Shown here: one piece after another, positions 27,038 through 35,918 of the stretch
Layout: every line of letters begins with the position of its first letter
How positions within the stretch are numbered: the first letter of the stretch is position 1
DNA from: Mycobacterium heckeshornense
GTDB taxonomy: Bacteria > Actinomycetota > Actinomycetes > Mycobacteriales > Mycobacteriaceae
Direction of reading: 5' to 3'
NCBI RefSeq assembly: GCF_016592155.1
Contig: NZ_AP024237.1
Span: forward strand, 1,860,001-1,924,000
Length of the DNA: 64,000 bases
Translations under genes and position numbers: made by a program
Notes under the pieces: generated by a model
Told to the model about the DNA's origin: nothing
The model's database searches: none
The model's input: the letters and a program-made list of their open reading frames with translations, nothing else

Positions 27038-27958
27038 TTACGCTGCCGGTTCGTAGGTGAGCTCGTTGAACCAGCTGGGCACCGGTTTGAGCAACCGTCT
27101 GGGATAGAACTCGGATAGCCACACCATCGAATTGGCCACCAGGTGATATGGGTGGCGCGGGTTGACCACCATCGCGGCGTGCCGCTTGAGCACCTGGTAT
27201 GTCGGTACTCGCCGGGTGCACTCGCCGCGCTCGCCGAGCTGCTTGAACCGCTTGACCGCGTTGTAGAGCCGTTCCGGCTCCATCCCCATGTCGGCGAGCT
27301 CATTGCGTACCCGGTTGAGCAGCGGCAGATACATCAGTGCGCCGATAATCAACCCGGGTGAGGCGACGTTGCCGACGAACTCGATGGCCAGTTTGCGAGC
27401 CTTGGCATGGCCGATCATGTTGAGCACTTCGAAATCGACGGCAAGATGCCGGGACTCGTCGTTGTTGATTTTTTCGAACACCTGATGGCACACCGGGTCG
27501 TCGACCTCGTCGAGAAGGAATTTCAGCAGCGCCCCGTCCAGGGCGACCTCCAGCATCGGGATGACAGTACCCAGGATCGACAGCGACATGCCGTCGGCAT
27601 AGGTGTCCAGCCATTGCATCGCCAGCCGGATGTTGACGTTGGGTTGCGGCATTTCGCCGTCGTCGAGCATTCCCCAGCGCTTCATCAGTGCCAGTTCGGC
27701 GTTGGCGTGGCGTTGCTCCTCGGCGTGGAAATAGCGGTAGATCTCGGCGATGGTCGGCGTAGGCGCCTTTTTGGCCAACGCCGCGAACCCGCGCGCGCCG
27801 ATGTTCTCGATCCAGCACAGGTCGGCCATGAAAGCCTTCAGCCTCGGCCGGAAGTCGTCGTCGATCGTCTCGGCGCCCGGGGCGTCCCAGTCGATGTCGG
27901 CGAGCGCCCACTGCCGGTCTTTGATCTTGGCGAGCATAGCGTCCATGTCGATCGTCAT
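27038..27958 (-). CDS. Ferritin-like diiron protein
   Basis: The 306-residue protein is helical, with the diiron-type motifs EEQRHANAE (about residue 82) and DESRHLAVDFE (about 150), plus IENIGARGF before them. Such pairs of ExxH ligands occur in AurF-like oxygenases and other non-heme diiron enzymes. A function as an oxygenase acting with the neighbouring monooxygenase and SDR is inference. The ATG at 27958 is the first of its reading frame and lies 24 bases after the SDR stop. Confidence 0.72.
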   Translation of the reverse strand: MTIDMDAMLAKIKDRQWALADIDWDAPGAETIDDDFRPRLKAFMADLCWIENIGARGFAALAKKAPTPTIAEIYRYFHAEEQRHANAELALMKRWGMLDDGEMPQPNVNIRLAMQWLDTYADGMSLSILGTVIPMLEVALDGALLKFLLDEVDDPVCHQVFEKINNDESRHLAVDFEVLNMIGHAKARKLAIEFVGNVASPGLIIGALMYLPLLNRVRNELADMGMEPERLYNAVKRFKQLGERGECTRRVPTYQVLKRHAAMVVNPRHPYHLVANSMVWLSEFYPRRLLKPVPSWFNELTYEPAA

Positions 27959-27982
27959 CTGCGCGACTCCTCAACCTGTTCC

Positions 27983-28834
27983 CTAATCCCAGTGCGGGGT
28001 AACCCGAGATACCACGCCGATCGTGCGGGTATAGGCCGTCGGCGCTAAACGTTTGATGTTCCAGCCGATCTTTGCGTCGAGTTGCGGCATGCAGTACAGG
28101 TCGCCGCGGTCGTTGGCATCCAGGCATGCCCGTGCCACCCGGTCGGGCGAAATTCCGGTCCAGCGCATCAATTTCGACGCAAGCTCGGCGCTTTCGGGGC
28201 TGATGCGCCCGGAGTCGACGATGTTGGTCTTGACGAATGTCGGGCACAACACCGTGACAGTGATTCCGGTGCCGGACAATTCGGCGGCCAGGGTTTCGGA
28301 CAGCGACAGCACACCCGCCTTGCTGACGTTGTAGGCGGCCATGCCGGGTGCTGCGCCGAAAGCCGCCGCCGAGGCAACGTTGATGATGCCGCGTGGGGGA
28401 GCGGAAGACCCCGCCTCACGCAGGATCGGTGTGAATACGTGGCAGCCGTGAATGGGCCCCCACAGGTTGACGCCCAGCGTCCAGCGCCAATCCTCCAGGG
28501 GGGCTTCGCCGATGGGCGTGCCGCCGGCCCCGACACCGGCATTGTTGACCACCAGTGTGGGGGCAGCCGCGAACCAGGACCGGGACTGGTCGGCGAGTTG
28601 CCGCACGTCGTCGACGTTGGATACGTCGCAGCGGACGGCGACGGCTTTACCGCCTTGGCCGGCGATGGTTTCGACGGTCATGGCGGCCGCGGCTTCGTCG
28701 ATGTCGCTGCAGACCACTGCACCGCCGCGGCGCGCCAGTTCGACGGCGAATGCCGCGCCGATGCCGCTGCCGGCACCGGTCACCACTGCCGACGCCCCGT
28801 AGCTCGTCTTCTTTTTGTTGAACAGCCCGAGCAC
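27983..28834 (-). CDS. Short-chain dehydrogenase/reductase (SDR)
   Basis: The 283-residue oxidoreductase has the classical NAD(P)-binding TGAGSGIGAAFA at about residues 18-29, NNAGVG, the catalytic Ser in INVASAAAF, and YNVSK. The GTG at 28834 is two bases after the hydrolase stop, with GGAG overlapping it. It is coupled to the hydrolase and to the diiron and monooxygenase genes downstream, suggesting that it oxidises or reduces the alcohol or ketone of the same pathway. Confidence 0.88.
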   Translation of the reverse strand: MLGLFNKKKTSYGASAVVTGAGSGIGAAFAVELARRGGAVVCSDIDEAAAAMTVETIAGQGGKAVAVRCDVSNVDDVRQLADQSRSWFAAAPTLVVNNAGVGAGGTPIGEAPLEDWRWTLGVNLWGPIHGCHVFTPILREAGSSAPPRGIINVASAAAFGAAPGMAAYNVSKAGVLSLSETLAAELSGTGITVTVLCPTFVKTNIVDSGRISPESAELASKLMRWTGISPDRVARACLDANDRGDLYCMPQLDAKIGWNIKRLAPTAYTRTIGVVSRVTPHWD

Positions 28835-28836
28835 TC

Positions 28837-29826
28837 CTAGCCCGCCTTCCCGGCTGCGCGTAGCTCGGTGGCGCCCAATGCATTTGTGATGAACCGTGCC
28901 GCATAGGCCATCGCCTTGGCGGCTTCCGGGGAGACGCGCGGCAACGCCTGGAAGACGTGCACCTGGTCGGGCCAGACCTGCAGCTCGCACCTTCCGCCGG
29001 CCGCACGGATGTCGCTGGCCAGGCGGCGCGCGTCCTCGGCGAGAATCTCGGCCCCGCCCGCTTGGATCAGGGTCGAGGGCAGCGCCGGTCCGCCGACGAC
29101 ATCGAGCGTGAGCCGCGGATGGGCGGGATCGACTCCGCGAGTGTACAGTCCGACCAGCCGGGCGGCATCGGAGACGCGGATCGCCGGATCGCGGCGGCGC
29201 TGCTCGCAGCGGGCGGCGAGGCGAAACGTCAGGTCGACCAGCGGGGAGAACAACACCAGCGCCGCCGGTTGCGCCGCGGTGACGTCGGGCTGCAACAGCA
29301 GGTCGACCGCCAAATACCCGCCCGCCGAATCACCAACGACCACAAGCCTTTCCGGCGCCAGGCCAGCCCCTGTCAGCAGCCAGTCCCAGCCGGCGCGCAC
29401 GTCGTCGGCGGCGGTGGGAAAGCGATACCGGGGGGCCAGCCGGTAGTCGACACAAAACACCGGCAAGCCGGTCAGTTTCGACAGCCACGACGTCAACCGT
29501 CGGTGCGTGCGCGGCGAGCACATCGCAAAGCCACTGCCGTGCAGGAAGTAGACGGCCGCGTCGGCCCGCTGCGCGCCCGGCCCCAGCACCCATTCGCCGA
29601 CGACCCGGCGTCCGTCGGCAAGCGTCGAGTCGACCGATTCGACACGGGTGCCCGCCAGGGAGGGCCCGAAGGCGTCCATGATCCGCGCGACGATCTGACG
29701 CGAGATCCACAGACCCCAGGCTCGTTCGGGCGGGAGCAGCGCGCTGATCTGTCGCAAGGTCAGCGCGCTGAGCGCGGCTGCACTGCGTGACCGCAGCGAC
29801 CCCCGGGCGGGAACTCCGTCACCCAT
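28837..29826 (-). CDS. mbtJ: Alpha/beta hydrolase of the HSL family (MbtJ position)
   Basis: The 329-residue esterase has the HSL-family oxyanion motif HGSGF (with Ser replacing the central Gly of HGGGF), the nucleophile elbow GDSAGG, an Asp in the GGAEILAEDA region and His in DQVHVF. It lies directly downstream of mbtA, the place of mbtJ (lipK) in M. tuberculosis. That position is the main reason for the symbol. It is also coupled to an SDR, diiron protein and monooxygenase, so it could instead be a LipR-like hydrolase of that pathway. Confidence 0.72.
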   Translation of the reverse strand: MGDGVPARGSLRSRSAAALSALTLRQISALLPPERAWGLWISRQIVARIMDAFGPSLAGTRVESVDSTLADGRRVVGEWVLGPGAQRADAAVYFLHGSGFAMCSPRTHRRLTSWLSKLTGLPVFCVDYRLAPRYRFPTAADDVRAGWDWLLTGAGLAPERLVVVGDSAGGYLAVDLLLQPDVTAAQPAALVLFSPLVDLTFRLAARCEQRRRDPAIRVSDAARLVGLYTRGVDPAHPRLTLDVVGGPALPSTLIQAGGAEILAEDARRLASDIRAAGGRCELQVWPDQVHVFQALPRVSPEAAKAMAYAARFITNALGATELRAAGKAG

Positions 29827-29888
29827 GCGACTGAGTCAACCGCAAATGGTGACATTAGTCAATGGCAGTTTTTCGCGTCGACACGGCC

Positions 29889-31517
29889 CTAAAGCGGGTG
29901 CCGCTCGGCGGCCAGCCGGGCGATCGCCGACTTGTCGATCTTGCCGACCGCGGTGGTGGGCAGCGCCGCCAGCGGAACCAAGATGTCGGGGCGGGCGTGC
30001 ACAGCCACCCCACGCTGGTCGAGGTAGCGGTTCAGCTCCGCCAGCGTCACCGGCTGTCCTACGAAAACGACTGCAGCGCAGATCTTTTCACCGAGATAGC
30101 GGTCCGGTACTGGCGCCGCCGCAGCCGAGGCGATCGCCGGGTGGCTGAGCAGATGCTCTTCTACCTCCTGCGCGGCAATGGTTTCTCCGCCACGGTGGAT
30201 CACGTCTTTGACGCGGCCGGTCACCTGCAGGTAGCCGTTGGGCAGGAGGCGGACCACATCCCCGGTGCGGTAGAAGCCGTCGGCGTCGAAGCAGTGCTGA
30301 TTGTCATGCTCGGCGCGGAAGTAGCCGTTGAGCGTGTAGGGTCCCCGCACCACCAACTCGCCTTCGGCGCCGGGTGCAACCGGGTGGCCGGCGCCGTCGA
30401 CAACGCGCAGCTCGTCGTCGTCGCACAGCGGTCGTCCTTGCGTGTGGTCGAGGATTTCGGGCGGGTCGTCGAGGCGGGTATAGCTCAGCAACCCTTCGGC
30501 CATCCCGTATACCTGCTGCAGCCCCGGTGTCAACGCCTCGCGGATCCGGCGGGCCTCCCCGGCGTCCAGCCTGGCGCCGCCAACTTGCAAGAGCCGCAGC
30601 GTTTTCGGCGTCACCGGCTCCCATTCACACGCATGGGCCCACAGCGTGGCCAAGGCCGGCACCAGGGCCGTCACAGTGACGCCGTGGCGGGCGATAACGG
30701 CGAAGGCCGACTCGGGACTGGGGTCGGTAGTGAATACCGTGGTGGCCCCGGCCGTCATCGCCCCGAGCAAGCCGGGGCAGGCCAGCGCAAAGTTGTGCGC
30801 CGCCGGCAACACCACCAGATAGACGTCGTCGGCGGTCAGCCGGCAGACCGCGGCACTGGCCGCGGCGTTGTACACGTAGTCGTCGTGGGTGCGCGGAATG
30901 AGTTTGGGCAGCCCGGTTGTGCCGCCGGACACCAGCAGCAAGGCCGGAGACCCCGTGTCCACTTCGGGCATCGGCGGCGCCGGCGCCGATGCGCTACACA
31001 CCCGTGACCACGACTCGAAGGGCCCGGGTTCGCCGTCGACGACGACGTGCCGCAGGGTGGGATGATCGCGCACAACCGTGTCGGCCATCGAGCGGTAGTC
31101 GAATCCGTTTGCGGCATCGGCGATAAGCAATGCCCGGGCCGTGCTGACCGCGGCGAAATGCCCTATTTCGGCGGCGCGGTGCCCCGGCAGGCACAGCACC
31201 GGAAGTGCGCCGGCCCGCAGCAGCCCGAACAGCGCCACCGCGAACGCTGCGGTGTTGGGAAACTGCAGCAGCACCCGATCACCGGCCGCAATGCCGAGTG
31301 CTCGCAGCCCCGCGGCCGCATGATCGGCCCGGGCGTCAAGCTCGGCGAAGCTCAGGCACCGGCCGGCGCCGTCGGCGTCGAGCACCGCCGGGCGATCGGG
31401 CCACCGCCGCGCGGCACCGGTCAGGATCGAATCGACAGTCCGCCCGGTCCAGTAACCGGCAGACCGGTATCGCTCGGCCCGGTCAGCGGGGAACGGCACG
31501 AAACCTTCCAGGTCCAC
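29889..31517 (-). CDS. mbtA: Salicyl-AMP ligase MbtA
   Basis: The 542-residue adenylating enzyme activates salicylate and loads it on the ArCP domain of MbtB. Motifs include LLVSGGTTGLPKLIPRTHDDY, QVYGMAEGLLSYT, YRTGDVVR and GKIDK near the C-terminus with the catalytic Lys. It matches M. tuberculosis MbtA along most of its length but begins about 20 residues later. The GTG at 31517 is the best start before the conserved FVPFPADRAERYRSAGYW. It is divergent from mbtB, with an IdeR-like box between. Confidence 0.95.
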   Translation of the reverse strand: MDLEGFVPFPADRAERYRSAGYWTGRTVDSILTGAARRWPDRPAVLDADGAGRCLSFAELDARADHAAAGLRALGIAAGDRVLLQFPNTAAFAVALFGLLRAGALPVLCLPGHRAAEIGHFAAVSTARALLIADAANGFDYRSMADTVVRDHPTLRHVVVDGEPGPFESWSRVCSASAPAPPMPEVDTGSPALLLVSGGTTGLPKLIPRTHDDYVYNAAASAAVCRLTADDVYLVVLPAAHNFALACPGLLGAMTAGATTVFTTDPSPESAFAVIARHGVTVTALVPALATLWAHACEWEPVTPKTLRLLQVGGARLDAGEARRIREALTPGLQQVYGMAEGLLSYTRLDDPPEILDHTQGRPLCDDDELRVVDGAGHPVAPGAEGELVVRGPYTLNGYFRAEHDNQHCFDADGFYRTGDVVRLLPNGYLQVTGRVKDVIHRGGETIAAQEVEEHLLSHPAIASAAAAPVPDRYLGEKICAAVVFVGQPVTLAELNRYLDQRGVAVHARPDILVPLAALPTTAVGKIDKSAIARLAAERHPL

Positions 31518-31593
31518 CAGCGTGAGTCTCTCTCGTCAGACGCGGCGTCGGGGTCGTGCGGGATGCCCGCACCTGAGCGAGACCCTATCCAAA

Positions 31594-31612
31594 TTAGGGC
31601 AGCCTGTGCTAA
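31594..31612 (+). promoter_or_regulatory. IdeR iron-box-like sequence between mbtA and mbtB
   Basis: TTAGGGCAGCCTGTGCTAA matches 13 of 19 consensus positions, with both outer half-sites (TTAGG, CTAA) intact. It lies 67 bases before mbtB and 77 before mbtA, so one site could control both directions. Confidence 0.7.
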
Positions 31613-31678
31613 CTAATAGGAGGGCGTGGCAAGGGCCGGTGTGCCGGCGGTGTGCGCTAGTTCACAAAGGAGGCGTTC

Positions 31679-34600
31679 GTGGTGGGTGCCGCTGCGAGTC
31701 GCGAGGCTCTCCATGCGGAGGTCGCGGAGCTGCTCGGCATCAGCCCCCACGTTCTCGATCCCGCCAGCAACCTGATCGGGCAGGGCCTGGACTCCATCCG
31801 GATGATGACGCTCTCGGGTCGCTGGCGCCGCCGCGGCGTCGACGTCGACTTCGCAGCGCTGGCCGCCACACCGACCATCGAGGCGTGGTGGGAGCTGGTG
31901 TCCGCGGCGCTGCAGGACGCCGGTGCGCCGGCCGCCGACGAGCCAGCAAGCCGGGACCCGGACGCATCCGAGGTGTTTCCGCTGGCACCGATGCAGCACG
32001 CGATCTGGGTGGGCCGCCAGCACAACCAGCAACTCGGTGGGGTTGCCGCTCACCTGTACGTCGAATTCGATTGCGGCCCTATCGATCCCGAACGATTACG
32101 CACCGCTGTCGCTGCTTTGACAAGGCGTCACCCGATGCTGCGGGTGCGGTTCCTGCCCGACGGCACTCAGCGGATCGATCCCTCGGCGCAGCTCGGCGTC
32201 GTCGTGCACGACTTCACCGAACGTGACCCCGACGTCGTCGAGCAACGTCTCGCCGAGATCCGGCAGACCAAGTCGCACCAGCAGCTCGACGGCCAAGTGT
32301 TCGAGCTGACCCTGTCGTTGCTGCCCGGCCAACGCTCCCGGCTGCACGTCGACCTCGACATGCAGGCCGCCGATGCGATGAGCTACCGCACCCTGATGGC
32401 CGACCTTGCGGCCCTCTACCGCGGCCGGCGGCTGCCCGACCTGCACTACACCTACCGCGAGTACCGCCACGCCATCGCCCGCCAGGAGGCCGCCCCACAA
32501 CCCGCCCGCGACGCCGACCGCACCTGGTGGGCCCAGCGGATCCCGGACCTGCCCGACCCCCCGAGGCTGCCGATGGCGTGGGCGCCCGACCTGTCCCGAA
32601 GCGCCCGGCGCTGGCACTGGCTGGACCCGGCCACCTGCGCGGCGTTGTTCGCCGCGGCCCGCGCCCGCGGCATCACCCCGGCGATGGCGTTGGCCGCGTC
32701 GTTCGCCAACGCCCTGGCCCGCTGGTCGGGCAGCCCGCGGTTTTTGCTCAACGTCCCGCTCTTCGGCCGCGAGCCGCTGCATCCCGACGTAGATCGGGTG
32801 GTCGGTGACTTCACCTCGTCGTTGCTGCTCGACATCGATCTCGCCCAGACCGCCACCGCCGCACAGCGGGCGCGCGCCGTGCAAGACGCCATGCAAACCG
32901 TGGCCGCGCATGCGGCCTATCCGGGGCTGTCGGTGCTGCGTGACCTTGGCCGGCATCGCGGCACCCAGTTTCTGGCGCCGGTGGTGTTCACCAGCGCGCT
33001 GGGGCTCGGCGAGTTGTTCGCCGCCGAGGTCACCGAAGCCTTCGGCACCCCGGGATGGATCCTGTCGCAGGGGCCACAGGTGTTGCTCGACGCACAGGTC
33101 ACCGAGTTCAACGGCGGTGTGCTGGTGAACTGGGACGTCCGCGAGGGGGCATTTGCGCCGGGCGTCATCGATGCCATGTTCGCCTATCACCGCGACGAGC
33201 TGATCCGGTTGGCCGGCAGCGACGACGCGTGGGAGGGGCCCGGGCCGTCGCCGTTACCGGAGGCCCAGCGTGGCGTGCGTGCAGCGCACAACGCCCGCAG
33301 CACCGCCCCCAGCGGGGAGGCGCTGCACGACGGGTTCTTCCGCCGCGCCGCGGCGCGGCCCGACGCGCCGGCCCTCTGCGCCGGGTCCGGCACCCTCACC
33401 TACGGACAGCTGCGCGGCCAGGCACTGGCGGTCGCGGACGCGCTGCACCAGGCCGGGGTGCGGGCGGGCGACACGGTCGCTGTGCTCGGGCCCAAGTGTG
33501 CCGAGCAGATCCCCGCGCTGCTGGGCATCCTGGCCGCGGGTGCGGCCTACGTCCCGATCGGCGCCGACCAGCCCGCCGACCGGGCGGCGCGGATTCTGGA
33601 CACCGGCGCGGTCAGCGCTGCGCTGGTGTGCGGCGACGACACGGCGAGGTGGCCGGGAGCCACGATTACGGTCAGCGAGGCGATGCGCCGAGGTTCACCC
33701 GAAACCCAGCCTATGTCAACAGTTTCCACCGAGCTGGCGTACGTGCTGTTCACGTCGGGTTCCACCGGCGAACCCAAAGGCGTCGAGATGACCCACGACG
33801 CGGCGATGAACACCGTGGAGTTTTTGAGCAGCCACTTCGACCTGGGGCCTGCTGACCGCTGCCTGGCGCTGTCGGCGCTGGAATGCGACATGTCGGTGCT
33901 CGACATCTTCGCGACGCTGCGCGCCGGCGCAACGATCGTGATGGTCGACGAGGCGCAGCGCCGCGATCCGGACAGTTGGGCGCGGCTCATCGACGCCCAC
34001 CGGGTGACGGTGCTGAATTTCTTGCCGGGGTGGCTGGAGATGCTGCTGGAGACCGGTCGCGGCCGGTTGTCCTCGCTGCGGGTGGTGGCCACCGGTGGTG
34101 ATTGGGTACGACCCGAACTTGCCCGTCGACTGAAATCCGAAGCGCCGCGACTGAGGTTCGCCGGGTTGGGGGGCGCCACCGAAACCGCTGTGCACGCCAC
34201 GATCTGCGAGACGACCGATCCGCCGCCGCAGTGGACTGCCGTGCCCTACGGCACGCCGTTTCCCAACATCGCCTGCCGGGTGGTCGACGCCTGGGGGCAC
34301 GACTGCCCGGATTGGGTGGCCGGCGAGCTGTGGGTCTCGGGCCGCGGGATCGCCAGAGGTTACCGGGGCCAGCCCGAGCTGACCGCCGAGCGCTTCGTCA
34401 CCCACGGCGGCCGCACCTGGTATCGCACCGGCGATCTGGCGCGCTATTGGCCGGACGGGACCCTGGAGTTTGTCGGCCGGGCCGATCACCGGGTCAAGGT
34501 CAGCGGCTACCGCGTCGAACTCGGCGAGGTCGAAGCCGCGTTGCGCCGCGTCCCCGGCGTGTTGACGGCCGTCGCTGCCGCCGTGCCGACGACGGGAGGG

Positions 34601-35167
34601 CAGGACGTGCTGGCGGCCATGGCCCAGGTCGCCGACGAGCGGCTGACCGCGAGCGGCATATGCGACGTAATGCGCAACTTCGTTCCCGCGCACATGGTTC
34701 CGCGTCACCTGTCGCTGGTGGAACGCATCCCATTCACCGATGGCGGCAAGATCGACCGCCGCGCTGTGGCCGACCGGTTGGCCGCGAGTGCGGCCGGCGC
34801 GGTCGAGCCCGGCCGCCGTGAGGCGTCGACACCGCTGGAGGCGGCGTTGGCGAGCATCCTCGGCGAGGTGCTCGGTGCGGACCATGTCGGTGTCGACGAC
34901 GACTTCTTCGCGCTCGGCGGCGATTCGGTATCAGCCACTGCGGCCATCGCCCGGATACGGACCTGGCTCGACGCACCCGCTGCGATGGTCGCCGACATGT
35001 TCGCGGCCCGAAGCGCGTCCGCCCTGGCTCGGCTGCTCAGTCGTCGGGAACGGGATAGCGGGCGCCTGGAAAGCGTTGCCGAAATCTACCTTGAGGTCGC
35101 CCGCATGGACGCGCAGGAAGTTCTGGCACACACGGCCGACCCCGGGATGGCCCATGAGCGTCGATAA
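31679..35167 (+). CDS. mbtB: Phenyloxazoline synthase MbtB (without thioesterase)
   Basis: The 1162-residue NRPS joins salicylate and serine (or threonine) and cyclises to the oxazoline. Domains: ArCP with phosphopantetheine Ser39 (GLDSIR), Cy at about 95-540 with the cyclisation motif DMQAAD, A at about 550-1010 (YVLFTSGSTGEPKG, YRTGDLARY, CDMSVLDIF with the alpha-amino Asp), PCP with Ser1083 (GGDSVSAT). In M. tuberculosis MbtB is about 1414 residues because a thioesterase is fused at the end; here that domain is a separate gene overlapping by 14 bases. The GTG follows AAAGGAGG. Confidence 0.95.
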   Translation: MVGAAASREALHAEVAELLGISPHVLDPASNLIGQGLDSIRMMTLSGRWRRRGVDVDFAALAATPTIEAWWELVSAALQDAGAPAADEPASRDPDASEVFPLAPMQHAIWVGRQHNQQLGGVAAHLYVEFDCGPIDPERLRTAVAALTRRHPMLRVRFLPDGTQRIDPSAQLGVVVHDFTERDPDVVEQRLAEIRQTKSHQQLDGQVFELTLSLLPGQRSRLHVDLDMQAADAMSYRTLMADLAALYRGRRLPDLHYTYREYRHAIARQEAAPQPARDADRTWWAQRIPDLPDPPRLPMAWAPDLSRSARRWHWLDPATCAALFAAARARGITPAMALAASFANALARWSGSPRFLLNVPLFGREPLHPDVDRVVGDFTSSLLLDIDLAQTATAAQRARAVQDAMQTVAAHAAYPGLSVLRDLGRHRGTQFLAPVVFTSALGLGELFAAEVTEAFGTPGWILSQGPQVLLDAQVTEFNGGVLVNWDVREGAFAPGVIDAMFAYHRDELIRLAGSDDAWEGPGPSPLPEAQRGVRAAHNARSTAPSGEALHDGFFRRAAARPDAPALCAGSGTLTYGQLRGQALAVADALHQAGVRAGDTVAVLGPKCAEQIPALLGILAAGAAYVPIGADQPADRAARILDTGAVSAALVCGDDTARWPGATITVSEAMRRGSPETQPMSTVSTELAYVLFTSGSTGEPKGVEMTHDAAMNTVEFLSSHFDLGPADRCLALSALECDMSVLDIFATLRAGATIVMVDEAQRRDPDSWARLIDAHRVTVLNFLPGWLEMLLETGRGRLSSLRVVATGGDWVRPELARRLKSEAPRLRFAGLGGATETAVHATICETTDPPPQWTAVPYGTPFPNIACRVVDAWGHDCPDWVAGELWVSGRGIARGYRGQPELTAERFVTHGGRTWYRTGDLARYWPDGTLEFVGRADHRVKVSGYRVELGEVEAALRRVPGVLTAVAAAVPTTGGQDVLAAMAQVADERLTASGICDVMRNFVPAHMVPRHLSLVERIPFTDGGKIDRRAVADRLAASAAGAVEPGRREASTPLEAALASILGEVLGADHVGVDDDFFALGGDSVSATAAIARIRTWLDAPAAMVADMFAARSASALARLLSRRERDSGRLESVAEIYLEVARMDAQEVLAHTADPGMAHERR

Positions 35168-35918
35168 CGTCTCACGGGTGCCGGACGCGTTCGCGGCCTG
35201 GATCAAGCACTTCCCGGGCCGGGACCGGCGGGAGTGCCGCGGTGCCACCGTGGTTTTTCCGCACGCCGGCGCGGCCGCGGTGAGCTACCGGCGGCTGGCC
35301 TCGGCGCTGGCGGAAGGCGGCGACACGTTCGTCGTGCAATACCCTCAGCGGGCCGAACGCATCAACGACCCCCCCGCCGAGTCGGTGCACGAGCTGGCCT
35401 GCGATCTGTTCGACGCCGCACCGTGGCACCGGGTTTCGCCGCTGCGCCTGTTCGGCCACAGCATGGGCGCGGTGGTGGCCTTCGAATTCGCTCGGGTCGC
35501 CGAACAGCGCGGCGTCCGCGTGCAAAAGCTATGGGTATCGTCCGGTCCGGTGCCATCGGCGGTCGCCGGGCTGCCTGAGCTGCCGACCACCGGGCCGGAA
35601 CTGCTCGCCGATCTGACCGACCTGGGCGGAACCGACCCCCGGCTGCTCGCCGACGAGGAGTTCGCCGAGCTGGTGACCACCGCGGCACGCAGTGACTACG
35701 CGGTGCTCAACCGCTACCACTGCCCGGCAGGTGTGCGTATCCGCGCCGGCATCCACGCCGTCGCCGGCCGCCATGACCACCGTGTCGATATTCGCTCGCT
35801 TCGGGAATGGGCTACCCACACCGAAGGCGAGTTCACGTTGTCGTTCTTCGACGGCGGACACTTCTACGTCAACGAGCACATCGACGCCCTGGCTAATCGA
35901 GTCATCACCGATGTCTGA
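35154..35918 (+). CDS. mbtT: Stand-alone type II thioesterase MbtT
   Basis: The 254-residue hydrolase has GHSMGA as the nucleophile elbow (Ser near 103), the FPHAGA start of type II thioesterases and His in GGHFYVN. It aligns with the C-terminal thioesterase of M. tuberculosis MbtB. Here it starts with its own ATG inside the end of mbtB, and its stop overlaps the mbtC start. It could edit misloaded carriers or release product. The name is used for separate mycobactin thioesterases of other mycobacteria. Confidence 0.88.
   Translation: MSVDNVSRVPDAFAAWIKHFPGRDRRECRGATVVFPHAGAAAVSYRRLASALAEGGDTFVVQYPQRAERINDPPAESVHELACDLFDAAPWHRVSPLRLFGHSMGAVVAFEFARVAEQRGVRVQKLWVSSGPVPSAVAGLPELPTTGPELLADLTDLGGTDPRLLADEEFAELVTTAARSDYAVLNRYHCPAGVRIRAGIHAVAGRHDHRVDIRSLREWATHTEGEFTLSFFDGGHFYVNEHIDALANRVITDV

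Noticed and set aside
28837..29826. Calling the hydrolase LipR of a mymA operon
   Set aside because: The neighbour set is similar, but its place after mbtA fits MbtJ, and the regulator is MerR rather than the AraC-type VirS; I kept the alternative in the entry only.
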